DNA of 64,000 nucleotides, taken from Paenibacillus piri (lineage in GTDB: Bacteria; Bacillota; Bacilli; Paenibacillales; NBRC-103111). This document shows, one piece after another, positions 41,880 through 50,619 of the stretch. The stretch lies in assembly GCF_004354045.1 (NCBI RefSeq), contig NZ_SMRT01000003.1, forward strand, positions 450,727 through 514,726, in the 5' to 3' direction. The notes beneath the pieces are model-generated. The model had not been told where the DNA came from and did not search any database. It was given only the letters and a program-made list of their open reading frames with translations. Positions within the stretch are counted from its first letter, which is position 1; each line of letters opens with the position of its first letter. The position numbers and the translations under genes are program-made.

Positions 41880-42100
41880 TTCTTGTTGTTTAGGAAATTA
41901 TGCGCAGCATATTTCCGTGCATAATCGGGGGCTCCCCCAAAAGTAGTCGGAATTCGCTTCAGGGCTTCACTTTACTTTGGGGGACTTTGTTCCGATATCA
42001 GACTTCCACCCAGGTTTCGTCGAATCGAGCCGCGTACGTAATACCAGTTAAAAAAGCCCGCCTCCGCGTATTCGCGAAAACGAGCTTTTGACACCTTGAC
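41880..42100. other. hairpin-rich gene-free stretch
   Basis: GGAAATTATGCGCAGCATAT (nearly palindromic), TCCCCCAAAAGTA paired with TACTTTGGGGGA, and AAAGCCCGCCTCCGCG...CGAAAACGAGCTTT occur in close succession. No gene or clear promoter is seen; the last hairpin may end the short left-pointing membrane gene at 42110. A structured RNA is conceivable. Confidence 0.35.
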
Positions 42101-42109
42101 GAATTATTA

Positions 42110-42256
42110 TTACTTGACCAATAATGAAATAACCGTTGCAGCAACTGCAATCAGGAGCAATACGCCAAAAAATACGCCGAAGCCAAGGGCGGTATCGATA
42201 AAGTCGTTGCTTGGTTCTTCGTTAACGTGCAGTTCAGGATGTTTCGGGTCGCTCAT
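42110..42256 (-). CDS. small membrane protein, possibly YqzM-like
   Basis: 48 residues from ATG 42256 (MSDPKHPELHVNEEPSNDFI), 8 nt after GAGGAGG. A polar head is followed by one or two hydrophobic segments (DTALGFGVFFGVLLLIAVAA). The HVNEEPxxDFxDxAxGFG pattern reminds me of YqzM, a short Bacillales membrane protein of unknown role. It has good coding features despite its size. Confidence 0.7.
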   Translation of the reverse strand: MSDPKHPELHVNEEPSNDFIDTALGFGVFFGVLLLIAVAATVISLLVK

Positions 42257-42484
42257 TGTCATGTCCTCCTCGGAGTATTCATGTGAGAAAACAGTATTGT
42301 AAGCAATCGCTGTGTTCGTTATATAACGCATTTCCGGTATTGCTGTACTAGTTAGCAATAGTATACCCAACTTTTCGATCAATTTAAAGGCGGGGAAAGT
42401 GACAATTGTGCGACGGTTTTTGCAGGATGCGCCAAAAGCGGCGCCGTTCGGCGTCTGGAAACAGTTTGCAAGGGCGGACCGCGG

Positions 42485-42512
42485 TTGAAAATAGGGTGCT
42501 TTGTGGTATACT
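42485..42512 (+). promoter_or_regulatory. trxA promoter
   Basis: -35 TTGAAA (42485-42490), 16-nt spacer, -10 TATACT (42507-42512), 43 nt before the start codon. Confidence 0.65.
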
Positions 42513-42555
42513 TTACATGTTGACAACATTTTATTGGGTGAAAGGAGGACGTTAT

Positions 42556-42873
42556 ATGGCAATCGTAAATGTTACGGACCAATCGTTTTCGAATGAAGTG
42601 GAAGGCTCCGGCACGGTACTTGTCGATTTTTGGGCGCCATGGTGCGGACCTTGTAAAATGATCGCTCCCGTATTGGAAGAGCTGGATAAAGAAATCGGCG
42701 ACAGCTTGAAAATCGCCAAATTAAACGTAGATGACAACCCGGAAGCGGCGTCCCGTTTCGGTGTGATGAGTATTCCGACGCTGATCGTATTTAAAGACGG
42801 TCAACCGGTTGATAAAGTAGTTGGCTTCCAATCGAAGGATGCGTTGAAAAACGTTGTAAGCCGTCATCAATAA
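42556..42873 (+). CDS. trxA: thioredoxin
   Basis: 105 residues from ATG 42556, 6 nt after AAAGGAGGA. DFWAPWCGPCKMIAPVLEEL contains the classical redox pair Cys30/Cys33, NVDDNPEAASRFGVMSIPTL the cis-proline loop, and FKDGQPVDKVVG the closing strand; length and motifs are those of standard TrxA. It reduces protein disulfides in the cytoplasm and is usually essential. The longer frame to 42406 is upstream non-coding sequence. Confidence 0.96.
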   Translation: MAIVNVTDQSFSNEVEGSGTVLVDFWAPWCGPCKMIAPVLEELDKEIGDSLKIAKLNVDDNPEAASRFGVMSIPTLIVFKDGQPVDKVVGFQSKDALKNVVSRHQ

Positions 42874-42919
42874 TTCGTTTTTTACAGCTTACACTGCTTG
42901 TTTCGGTGGAATTTCCTTG

Positions 42920-42962
42920 GAGAAAAAGCTCTTTTTCTGCTATGCTGAGAAAGAGCTTTTTT
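42920..42962 (+). terminator. intrinsic terminator after trxA
   Basis: AAAGCTCTTTTTC pairs with GAGAAAGAGCTTT around TGCTATGCT, followed by TTTTG. Confidence 0.88.
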
Positions 42963-42982
42963 GTGCGTTGATTTGTGCGTTG

Positions 42983-43077
42983 AATAGAAAGTATAAGATT
43001 GTATATTTTGCTTCGCTCAACCTTGATAAACGCGCTTGTCACTTAAGGACGGCGAAGCCGTTTATCCTGGTGCAATA
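42983..43077. repeat. dispersed intergenic repeat, A-type left arm joined to C-type
   Basis: GAATAGAAAGTATAAGATTG is the left arm of the A/B repeats, and the following CTTCGCTCAACCTTGATAAA..GACGGCGAAGCCGTTTA is the C module seen at 24121. It shows the modules are combined freely. It lies just upstream of uvrC. Confidence 0.7.
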
Positions 43078-43107
43078 GCAGTACGACACGAAAGGGGAGG
43101 TCGAGGA

Positions 43108-45108
43108 ATGTCACTGCACGACGGAGAACAAGAACGGAAGCGGCGGGCGGAAGCGATTCGACACAAGCTCGCTTTATTGCCGGAGCAGCCGGGCTGCTAC
43201 CTGATGAAAAATAAAGAGAATACCGTTATTTACGTCGGCAAGGCGAAGGTGCTGCGCAACCGGGTAAAGTCTTATTTCACCGGCAGCCACAGCGCGAAAA
43301 CGCAGGCGCTTGTCAGCGAAATTGCCGACTTTGAATATATCGTTACGGCCAACAATGTAGAAGCGCTTATTCTCGAATGCAATTTAATCAAAAAGCATCA
43401 CCCGCGCTACAATGTGCTGCTGAAGGATGATAAATCGTTCCCTTATATCAAAATTACGAACGAGCCTCATCCGCGGCTGGAGGTTACGCGGCGGGTGGTA
43501 AAGGATAGAGCCAAATATTTCGGACCGTACCCGAACGCCTTCGCGGCCCAGCAGACGAAAAAACTGCTCGACAGGCTGTACCCGCTGCGCAAATGCAAGA
43601 CGATGCCCGACCGCGTCTGCCTGTATTATCACATGGGGCAATGTGTCGCCCCGTGCGAATTCGTGGTCGAGCCGGAAACCTATGAACGGATGGTCCATGA
43701 AATTACGCGGTTTCTGAATGGCGGGCATGACGAGATCAAGCATGATTTAAAGCGCAAAATGGAAGAAGCGGCCGAGGAGCTTAACTTCGAGCGGGCCAAG
43801 GAGCTGCGCGATCATATATTGCATATCGATGCGGTCATGCAGAAGCAGAACATCACGACGATGGATACGGTAGACCGCGACGTCTTCGGCTATGCGGTCG
43901 ATAAAGGCTGGATGTGCGTGCAAATTTTATATATGCGCCAGGGCAAGCTGATCGAGCGCCATGCGTCCCTGTTCCCGTACTATGGGGAAGCGTATGAAGA
44001 CTTTATGTCGTTCGTCACCCAATATTACAGCGATAACCCGGCGCTGCCGAAGGAAATCTTTCTCCCGGCGGAAGCCGCCCATGCTGCAGAAGCCGGATCG
44101 GAAACGGCCGCAGCGGCTGCTCCGGGTCCGGATGTTCAAGCTGAAGCGGCGGATGCGGAAAATGCCAAAGCCGACGTGAAGGAAGCGCTGGAAAGCTGGC
44201 TGAAGGTCAAGGTGCATGTTCCGCGCAGGGGAACGAAGAAGGGCATGGTCGAGATGGCCGGAGACAATGCGAGGGTTAGTCTGGTAGAGAAGTTCAGACT
44301 TATCGAACGGGATGAGCAGCGTACCGTTAAAGCGGTGGAAAACTTGGGCGATTGGCTCGGTACCGGCGTCATCCGGCGCATCGAGGCGTTCGACAACTCC
44401 AACATCCAAGGGTCCGACCCCGTATCGGCGATGGTCGTATTTACGGACGGCAAACCTGACCGCAAGGAATACCGCAAATATAAAATCCGGACCGTCCAGG
44501 GACCGGACGATTACGAGACGATGCGCGAGGTCGTCAGACGCCGTTACGAGCGCGTGTTAAAGGAGAACCTGGCGCTGCCCGATCTTGTCGTCATCGACGG
44601 CGGCAAAGGGCAAATTTCTGCGGCAATCGACGTTTTGGAAAACGAGCTGGGCCTGTACATTCCGGTGTGCGGACTGGTAAAGGACGCCAAGCATAAAACG
44701 GCGCAGCTGATGATCGGCGATCCGGCCGAGATCGTGCCGCTGCCGCGCGACAGCCAGGAGTTCTACCTGCTGCAGCGTATCCAGGAGGAGGTTCACCGGT
44801 TCGCCATTACGTTCCATCGCGAAACCCGGGCGAAATCGATGGTCGTTTCCCAACTGGACGCGATCCCCGGTATCGGCGAGAAGCGGCGCAAGGCGCTGCT
44901 GAAGCATTTCGGCTCGCTGAAAAAAATTAAAGAGGCCGGAATCGAAGATTTCCGGCCGCTCGGGATCGGCGAAAAGCTGGCCGCGCAAATATTGCAATCG
45001 CTGAACGGCGGCGGGGCTCAGGATCAGCAGGGACAGGAGCTGGGACAGGAGCAGTTCAATGAACAGTTCTATGAGCAGGAATCAGATCAGGAGCCGGTTC
45101 TGGATTAG
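43108..45108 (+). CDS. uvrC: excinuclease ABC subunit C
   Basis: 666 residues from ATG 43108, 7 nt after AAAGGGGAGG. The GIY-YIG nuclease domain ([20 protein letters not shown]), a UvrB-interacting segment ([10 protein letters not shown]), the RNase H-like 5' incision domain ([31 protein letters not shown]) and the C-terminal helix-hairpin-helix pair ([20 protein letters not shown]) are in order. An Ala/Glu/Asp-rich insert at about residues 322-360, before the [12 protein letters not shown] segment, is not usual. A Gln/Glu-rich tail ends the protein. It makes both incisions in nucleotide excision repair. Confidence 0.95.
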   Translation: MSLHDGEQERKRRAEAIRHKLALLPEQPGCYLMKNKENTVIYVGKAKVLRNRVKSYFTGSHSAKTQALVSEIADFEYIVTANNVEALILECNLIKKHHPRYNVLLKDDKSFPYIKITNEPHPRLEVTRRVVKDRAKYFGPYPNAFAAQQTKKLLDRLYPLRKCKTMPDRVCLYYHMGQCVAPCEFVVEPETYERMVHEITRFLNGGHDEIKHDLKRKMEEAAEELNFERAKELRDHILHIDAVMQKQNITTMDTVDRDVFGYAVDKGWMCVQILYMRQGKLIERHASLFPYYGEAYEDFMSFVTQYYSDNPALPKEIFLPAEAAHAAEAGSETAAAAAPGPDVQAEAADAENAKADVKEALESWLKVKVHVPRRGTKKGMVEMAGDNARVSLVEKFRLIERDEQRTVKAVENLGDWLGTGVIRRIEAFDNSNIQGSDPVSAMVVFTDGKPDRKEYRKYKIRTVQGPDDYETMREVVRRRYERVLKENLALPDLVVIDGGKGQISAAIDVLENELGLYIPVCGLVKDAKHKTAQLMIGDPAEIVPLPRDSQEFYLLQRIQEEVHRFAITFHRETRAKSMVVSQLDAIPGIGEKRRKALLKHFGSLKKIKEAGIEDFRPLGIGEKLAAQILQSLNGGGAQDQQGQELGQEQFNEQFYEQESDQEPVLD

Positions 45109-45156
45109 CTGCAGAAGCTGGAATAGCTCCGGTAAGGCCGATGAGCCTGAAATATA

Positions 45157-46815
45157 TTACGAAGACGGGACGAGAGGCTCCCGTCTTTTTCTTTTGCCGT
45201 GAAGCCATGCGATAATGTAGCCGATCAATGCCGGGATGCCTAAATAGATGATGCCGATCACGTTGTGCTTCATATCGCCCATGCCGATCAGCGACAAGCC
45301 CATCAAAATGCTGTCCATCGAAGCGTGGGCGAACAGCACGGTCATAAACCCGTATTTCAGGAAAGCGAAGCCGAAAATAAGTCCGATGATTGTAACCTCG
45401 ATAAACCGCGTATAGACCGGATAAATCGGATATTGGGTGTGACTGAGCGCCCAGATCATACTGGGCAGCAGCACGGCCGCAAACCGGTTGCGGACCAGCT
45501 TCAGGAAAAAGGCGATGCCGAACAGACGGTAGACGGCCTCCTCCGAAATCGCCGCCGCCCAAGCCATCAGCGGAAATATGCCGGGAACGGTCATATTGAG
45601 CACGGAATCCGACGGGTCGTTGACCGACCATACGTCGAAATATTCACCGGCAATAAAGAACAATCCTTGCTGGATGCCGAGGACGAACAGGCAGAGCAGA
45701 TAGCCCTTGCCCATAGCTGACATAACGCTGCCGCCGAATGCCGGATCGTTCCATTCTACGACAGGCTGCCAGCCCTTGCGCCGCCACATCGCTTTGCCCG
45801 CAAGCAGCGAGAAATAGACGCTAATTGCCAGTAACAGCACAAAGATGTTGACGACGATCAAATAAAATATCGCTTCGAACTGCGAGGGCCCTTCGGAATG
45901 GGACGTCCGGAAGGCAGGCATCATATTGAAGTTGTTCACAACATAAATCGCGAGAAACATAAAGCTGAGCAGCAAACCGCGGCGGAACGTAATTTCTTTG
46001 CGGTAGCGGATCATAACGAACAACGCGGCGAATGCCATAATCAAGGAAGCGCTCATACTTATGCGAGTCATCAGGGATGCGTTGGCGTTTTGCCGCTTTT
46101 GCCAATCAAGGAATGACGACGGCAGCTCGAACAACGGATGGAACGATACGATCTGCCCGTTGGCTACCGATACAAGGAGATGAAGCTTCGCGCTTCCGAT
46201 CTGTTTGTCCTTGCTTTGAAAAATGAACTGAGTACCGGCCGCTGCGGCCGGTTTGCCGGTTTTCTCGCCATTTATGCCGCTGCTGCGGTCCGGGTTCACC
46301 CGGATGAATTCGGTCGGCTCATAGCCTTGATCGGCAATCGCCTTTTCCGCCGCCTTCAGCAGGTCCGGGCTATCTCCCGAGGCGGTTTGCTTGTTCGCCG
46401 GGAGCTGGCTGTAGGCTTCCCAGCCAAGTATCCGCAAATTGGTATAATTGACATCAACGTAATAGGTGATCCTTCCGGACGTATCGTTAATTTCAACCTC
46501 GTAATAATCGATCGGCAAATGCTCGAACCGCTTTCTGTATTCCTCGGCAAGATGCTCCTTTTGCAAATAGCCGCTTCGCGTCGAGTACGATTGATACAGC
46601 GTGTTGGCGCGATAACCGGCAGGCAGGCCGAACCGTTCCTGAATGAACTGCGCCGCCGCCTGCGCCGCCTCCTGCTTCGTGATAACCGGGTATTGCGGTT
46701 CCGACTCCACGGACTTGCCGGGTTCCTGTAAATAAGACGCTCCTATGACAGCCAAGTAAAGAATAATGCCGATGACAGCCAGCAGCAGAAGTGGCGGTTC
46801 CGATTGACGTTTCAC
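45157..46815 (-). CDS. CPBP-family intramembrane glutamic protease (CAAX protease-like)
   Basis: 552 residues from GTG 46815, about 10 nt after AAAGGAG; the frame is open to 46890. After one N-terminal helix comes a large extracytoplasmic region (about 50-260) and then at least eight membrane helices. AAISEEAVYRLFGIAFFLKL is the EExxxR motif 1, with ALSHTQYP (H-x-x-x motif 2) and FLKYGFMTVLFAHASMDSIL (motif 3 histidine), so the active site looks complete. Such proteases clear signal-peptide remnants or act in immunity. The N-terminal extension is unlike typical short CPBP proteins; its target is unknown. Confidence 0.88.
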   Translation of the reverse strand: MKRQSEPPLLLLAVIGIILYLAVIGASYLQEPGKSVESEPQYPVITKQEAAQAAAQFIQERFGLPAGYRANTLYQSYSTRSGYLQKEHLAEEYRKRFEHLPIDYYEVEINDTSGRITYYVDVNYTNLRILGWEAYSQLPANKQTASGDSPDLLKAAEKAIADQGYEPTEFIRVNPDRSSGINGEKTGKPAAAAGTQFIFQSKDKQIGSAKLHLLVSVANGQIVSFHPLFELPSSFLDWQKRQNANASLMTRISMSASLIMAFAALFVMIRYRKEITFRRGLLLSFMFLAIYVVNNFNMMPAFRTSHSEGPSQFEAIFYLIVVNIFVLLLAISVYFSLLAGKAMWRRKGWQPVVEWNDPAFGGSVMSAMGKGYLLCLFVLGIQQGLFFIAGEYFDVWSVNDPSDSVLNMTVPGIFPLMAWAAAISEEAVYRLFGIAFFLKLVRNRFAAVLLPSMIWALSHTQYPIYPVYTRFIEVTIIGLIFGFAFLKYGFMTVLFAHASMDSILMGLSLIGMGDMKHNVIGIIYLGIPALIGYIIAWLHGKRKRREPLVPSS

Positions 46816-47000
46816 GTATGAAGTTCTCCTTTGATGGAATGGTGTGGGAGCGAGTGACGATTTCTCCAATATATTCTTTAAACTTAGCATACATGCCTAT
46901 TCAAAATCCAATGAATTCACGAGCAAAAGAGGGGAAATCGTTGAAAAGCGAAGGGTGGACTTTCCCTGTATGGCGTGATCGGGCGAATAAATACGAATAT

Positions 47001-47100
47001 CCCCCGTTTTCGATTAAAAGGGACTTTGTGCTTCGCCGTAAAGAACATTATAATTCATATCAATTGAATAAAAAGCCGAATTTCTTTTCGAAAACGGGGG
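47001..47100. repeat. 13-bp perfect inverted repeat flanking the ktrB promoter
   Basis: CCCCCGTTTTCGA at 47001-47013 is the exact reverse complement of TCGAAAACGGGGG at 47088-47100, the latter being part of the riboswitch core. Confidence 0.75.
47026..47054 (+). promoter_or_regulatory. promoter of the ktrB transcript
   Basis: -35 TTGTGC (47026-47031), 17-nt spacer, -10 TATAAT (47049-47054). Transcription would start near 47061, just before the riboswitch. Confidence 0.7.
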
Positions 47101-47200
47101 AACCATTTGTAATAGGGGTGAATTCGATTCCAACACGGTCACACTTGGAACGATAGGGTACCTGTAAACCCGAATCCGTCAGCTAACCTCGTAGGCTTCA
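47071..47200 (+). ncRNA. ydaO/yuaA-type (c-di-AMP) riboswitch
   Basis: The characteristic blocks occur in order: ACGGGGGAACCA, then AATAGGGGTGAATTC, AGGGTACCTGTAAACCCGAA, TCCGTCAGCTAACCTCGTAG. AAGCC (47073-47077) and GGCTT (47194-47198) close the outer stem. Members bind cyclic di-AMP and switch off K+ uptake and wall-lytic genes when the second messenger is high. Here the ktrB gene follows, a known target class. Confidence 0.93.
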
Positions 47201-47201
47201 C

Positions 47202-47243
47202 GACAGGACCCATAATACGGCATTGGGTTTCCAGTGTCTTTTT
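47202..47243 (+). terminator. riboswitch-controlled terminator upstream of ktrB
   Basis: GACA..CCCA pairs with TGGG..TGTC around about 10 nt and is followed by TTTTTT. It lies right after the riboswitch P1 stem, in keeping with termination when c-di-AMP is bound. Confidence 0.65.
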
Positions 47244-47295
47244 TGTCGTGCTTATTTAATGACTCCCATATCGCTGGTAACAATCGAGGTGAATT

Positions 47296-48648
47296 ATGAA
47301 AGTCGTGCTGAAGAAAATCGAGCTCACGCCGCCGCAAATATTGGTCATCGGTTTCGCAGCGATTATTTTGATCGGAGCGACGCTGCTGTCCACGCCGGCC
47401 GCATCGGCATCCGGAACGCCGGTCTCTTTTCTGAATGCCCTGTTTACGGCGACTTCGGCGACCTGCGTGACGGGGCTTGTTGTCGTGGATACCGGAACGA
47501 CCTACTCGCTCTTCGGGCAAATCGTCATTATTTCTCTGATTCAGGTCGGCGGCCTCGGCTTTATGACGATGGCGACCTTATTCGCCTTTATGCTGAAAAA
47601 ACGCATTTCGTTAAAAGAGCGGCTCATTCTTCAGGAAGCGATGAATCAGGGCAGCATGGAGGGCATCGTGCGCCTGATCCGCAAGGTGATCCGCTATTCG
47701 CTGACGATCGAGCTTGTAGGGGCCGTTATATTTTCCATTCGCTGGTCGATAGATCTGGGGCCTGCCAAAGGCATTTATTACGGGATATGGCATGCGATTT
47801 CATTTTTCAACAATGCGGGTTTCGACCTGTTCGGGCCTGTCACGGGGCCGTTCAGCAGCCTTACGTCGTATGCTTCCGATCCCGCTATCAACGTTGTGGC
47901 GATGGGGCTCATCATTTTGGGCGGTCTCGGCTTCATTGTGATCTCGGATCTGCTTGAGCTTAAGGTTAACAAAAGACTGTCGCTTCATTCCAAAGTGGTG
48001 CTGAGCGCAACCGGATTTTTAATTGTTTTCGGAGCGCTGGTCATCCTTATCTTTGAATTTACGAACCAGAAAACGTTAGCGCCGCTCAGCGGGCCGGGGA
48101 AGGTGCTGGCCGCCTTTTTCCAATCGGTTTCCCCGCGGACGGCAGGCGCGAACACGGTGGATATCGGCGGGATGCGGCAGGCAACGCAGTTTTTTACGAT
48201 TATTTTGATGTTCATCGGGGCATCGCCGGGCTCGACGGGCGGCGGTATTAAAACAACGACGTTTACGACGCTGATCGGCGCCATCATTGCGATGATCCGG
48301 GGCAAAGAAGATATTGTGCTGTTCCATTACCGGCTTGGCAAGGATCGCATTCTTAAAGCCATTACGTTGACGATGATCGCCTTGTTCCTAGTCGTGTTTG
48401 TGTCCATGATATTATCCACGACGGAGAACCATCCATTCCTCATGATTTTGTTTGAAGTCACATCCGCATTCGGCACGGTGGGGTTAACGATGGGATTAAC
48501 TCCCGATTTGTCGGATGTCGGTAAAATAATGATTGCGCTGACGATGTTTGCCGGGCGGTTGGGGCCGTTGACGCTGGCTTACGCTCTCGGACCGAAGGCG
48601 GAAAAGGAATTATACAGATACCCGGAAGGGAAAATTACAATTGGATAG
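47296..48648 (+). CDS. ktrB: K+ uptake channel subunit KtrB
   Basis: 450 residues. Four pore-loop units are visible with the selectivity glycines: ATSATCVTGLV, FFNNAGFDLFG, SPRTAGANTV and SAFGTVGLTMG; LKKRISLKERLILQEA is between the first two. About eight transmembrane helices plus pore helices as in TrkH/KtrB. It is the ion-conducting part of the Ktr K+ (often Na+-dependent) uptake system; the gate is set by KtrA, encoded next. GAGGTGAA precedes the ATG. It is controlled by the c-di-AMP riboswitch upstream. Confidence 0.95.
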   Translation: MKVVLKKIELTPPQILVIGFAAIILIGATLLSTPAASASGTPVSFLNALFTATSATCVTGLVVVDTGTTYSLFGQIVIISLIQVGGLGFMTMATLFAFMLKKRISLKERLILQEAMNQGSMEGIVRLIRKVIRYSLTIELVGAVIFSIRWSIDLGPAKGIYYGIWHAISFFNNAGFDLFGPVTGPFSSLTSYASDPAINVVAMGLIILGGLGFIVISDLLELKVNKRLSLHSKVVLSATGFLIVFGALVILIFEFTNQKTLAPLSGPGKVLAAFFQSVSPRTAGANTVDIGGMRQATQFFTIILMFIGASPGSTGGGIKTTTFTTLIGAIIAMIRGKEDIVLFHYRLGKDRILKAITLTMIALFLVVFVSMILSTTENHPFLMILFEVTSAFGTVGLTMGLTPDLSDVGKIMIALTMFAGRLGPLTLAYALGPKAEKELYRYPEGKITIG

Positions 48649-48662
48649 GGGAAACGTTCACT

Positions 48663-49325
48663 ATGAAACGCAGTCAGTACGCGGTAATCGGTTTGGGGAG
48701 ATTCGGCTCGAGCCTGGCAAAAGAATTGATTCAATTAGGGTATGAGGTGCTTGGGATCGACAAGTCCGAAGAAGCGGTCGATGAAATGAGCGAAGTGTTG
48801 ACGCATGTCGTGGCGGCGGACGCAACGGACGAGGAGGTGCTTCGGTCGCTCGGCATCCGCAATATTGATTGCGCGATCGTTGCTATCGGCGACGATATCC
48901 AATCAAGTATTTTGGCCGCCATTCTGCTCAAGGATCTCGGCGTGAAGCAGGTTGTGGCGAAGGCGCTGTCCGAGCTGCACGGCAAGGTGCTGCAGAAGCT
49001 TGGCGTCGACCGGGTCATATTCCCGGAGCGGGACATGGGCATCCGCGTGGCGCATCAGCTGGTGTCGCCGAATTTGCTGGACTATATCGAGCTGTCGGAT
49101 GAGTATACGATCGCCGAGCTTTCGGTGCCGAAGCGGCTGTCCGGCCGCACGCTTAAGGAGTTGGACCCGCGCGCGAAATTCGGCTGCAGCGTCGTAGCGA
49201 TCAATAAGCGAACAAGCGTCATTATTGCGCCAACGGCTGCGGATACGCTGGATGAGAGGGATATTATGGTCGTGATCGGCACGAATCAGCAAATCGAATC
49301 TTTCGAAAATGAAGTAAGCCGGTAA
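48663..49325 (+). CDS. ktrA: K+ uptake regulatory subunit KtrA
   Basis: 220 residues, cytoplasmic. An RCK_N Rossmann domain (YAVIGLGRFGSSLAKELIQL, ending at about residue 125) binds nucleotide, and an RCK_C domain (about 135-215; YTIAELSVPKRLSGRTLKEL, then DERDIMVVIGT) binds c-di-AMP in homologues. So c-di-AMP may act on this system twice, at the riboswitch and on the protein. It lies 14 nt after ktrB in the same operon. Confidence 0.94.
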   Translation: MKRSQYAVIGLGRFGSSLAKELIQLGYEVLGIDKSEEAVDEMSEVLTHVVAADATDEEVLRSLGIRNIDCAIVAIGDDIQSSILAAILLKDLGVKQVVAKALSELHGKVLQKLGVDRVIFPERDMGIRVAHQLVSPNLLDYIELSDEYTIAELSVPKRLSGRTLKELDPRAKFGCSVVAINKRTSVIIAPTAADTLDERDIMVVIGTNQQIESFENEVSR

Positions 49326-49374
49326 TCCTTCAGCCTAAACCAGATGCGCGTCTTGTGATGAATGGAGTGTATGT

Positions 49375-50619
49375 ATGCACAACGAAGTCGGCGAAATGAT
49401 TCATCACGTCCTGTTCTTATTAATCTTTATACTTGGCATGGGCATGCTCTTCGGAAGACTGGCAGGGTGGCTCAAGCTGCCGGATGTCGCGCTCTTTTTA
49501 GTCGCTGGGATGATTATCGGCCAAGGTCTCCATCTCGTCACGGAAACAAGCAGTTCGTTTACGAATCAATTCATCCTTACTTTAGGCTCTGCGCTCATTC
49601 TGTTTGACGGAGGGCGGAATATTCGGCTGTCCGGGCTCAAGAAGGTGTGGCTGACCGTTACGCTGCTCAGCGTTCCCGGCGTATTGATTACATGCGCGGT
49701 CGTCGCTTTTGCGGCGCATTGGCTGCTCGGACTGCCGATGATGTATGCGGTGCTGCTGGGCGCGATTATTTCCTCGACTGATCCGGCGACTCTGATCCCG
49801 GTATTCAAGCAGATCAAAATCCGCACGAAGGTCAGGGAAACGGTAGAGAGCGAATCGGCGTTCAATGATGCCACAGGCTCGATTCTGACGTTTTCGGTGC
49901 TGGCGGTCATTATGGGCGGACAGGCCGTCACGCTGTCATCGGGCATCATGGATTTCGTCAAAACGGCCTTTGGCGGCATATTGGTCGGGGCCGTGGTCGG
50001 CCTCGCGCTTGCCTTTATATCCGGGCATTTAAAGCTGGGCTGGCTGCGCGACTACGCGACAATCGCGCTCGTCGTTACGGCGGTCGGCGCTTACTGGGTC
50101 GGCGATAGCGTGGGGGTCAGCGGATTTATGGCGACATTTACAGCCGGGCTGATCTGGGGCAATATGGATTTGTTTAAGCTGCATTTGGAAGACAAGCATC
50201 ACGAGATAAGCCATTTCACCGAAAATATAACGGTCATTATGCGGATGCTTATTTTTATTTTATTAGGCAGCCAGGTTAATTTCCGGGTCATTCTCGCCAA
50301 CTTCTGGCCGAGTCTTGCGGTGATCCTTATTTTTATGCTGATCGCGCGCCCGCTGACCGTGCTGGCATCGACGCTTCCCGACCGGAAAGCGGACTGGAAA
50401 CGCAACGAAATCGCGTTCATGTTCTGGGTCCGCGAAACGGGCGTCATTCCGGCGGCGCTGTCCGGCATGGTGGCCGGACTTGGCGTCAAATATGCGGATG
50501 TGATCGCATCCGTAACATTTCTCGCGGTACTGCTGACGATTTTGCTGCAGGCCGGGACAACCGCCTATGTTGCGCGCAGGCTCGGAATCGAGGCGGACGC
50601 CGGCGAAGATTCAGGCTAA
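49375..50619 (+). CDS. cation:proton antiporter, CPA1 family (NhaP-type)
   Basis: 414 residues with 12-13 membrane helices. ISSTDPATLIPVFKQIKI and VESESAFNDATGSIL are the CPA1 hallmarks, with the ion-binding Asp in ESxFNDxT. No C-terminal cytoplasmic domain. It exchanges Na+ or K+ for H+. Its place 49 nt after ktrA suggests K+ efflux opposite to Ktr uptake, but ion choice cannot be read from sequence. ATG 49375 follows TGGAGTG. Confidence 0.88.
   Translation: MHNEVGEMIHHVLFLLIFILGMGMLFGRLAGWLKLPDVALFLVAGMIIGQGLHLVTETSSSFTNQFILTLGSALILFDGGRNIRLSGLKKVWLTVTLLSVPGVLITCAVVAFAAHWLLGLPMMYAVLLGAIISSTDPATLIPVFKQIKIRTKVRETVESESAFNDATGSILTFSVLAVIMGGQAVTLSSGIMDFVKTAFGGILVGAVVGLALAFISGHLKLGWLRDYATIALVVTAVGAYWVGDSVGVSGFMATFTAGLIWGNMDLFKLHLEDKHHEISHFTENITVIMRMLIFILLGSQVNFRVILANFWPSLAVILIFMLIARPLTVLASTLPDRKADWKRNEIAFMFWVRETGVIPAALSGMVAGLGVKYADVIASVTFLAVLLTILLQAGTTAYVARRLGIEADAGEDSG

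Noticed and set aside
46791..47156. 121-codon frame before ktrB
   Set aside because: It runs through the promoter and the c-di-AMP riboswitch, which explain the sequence.
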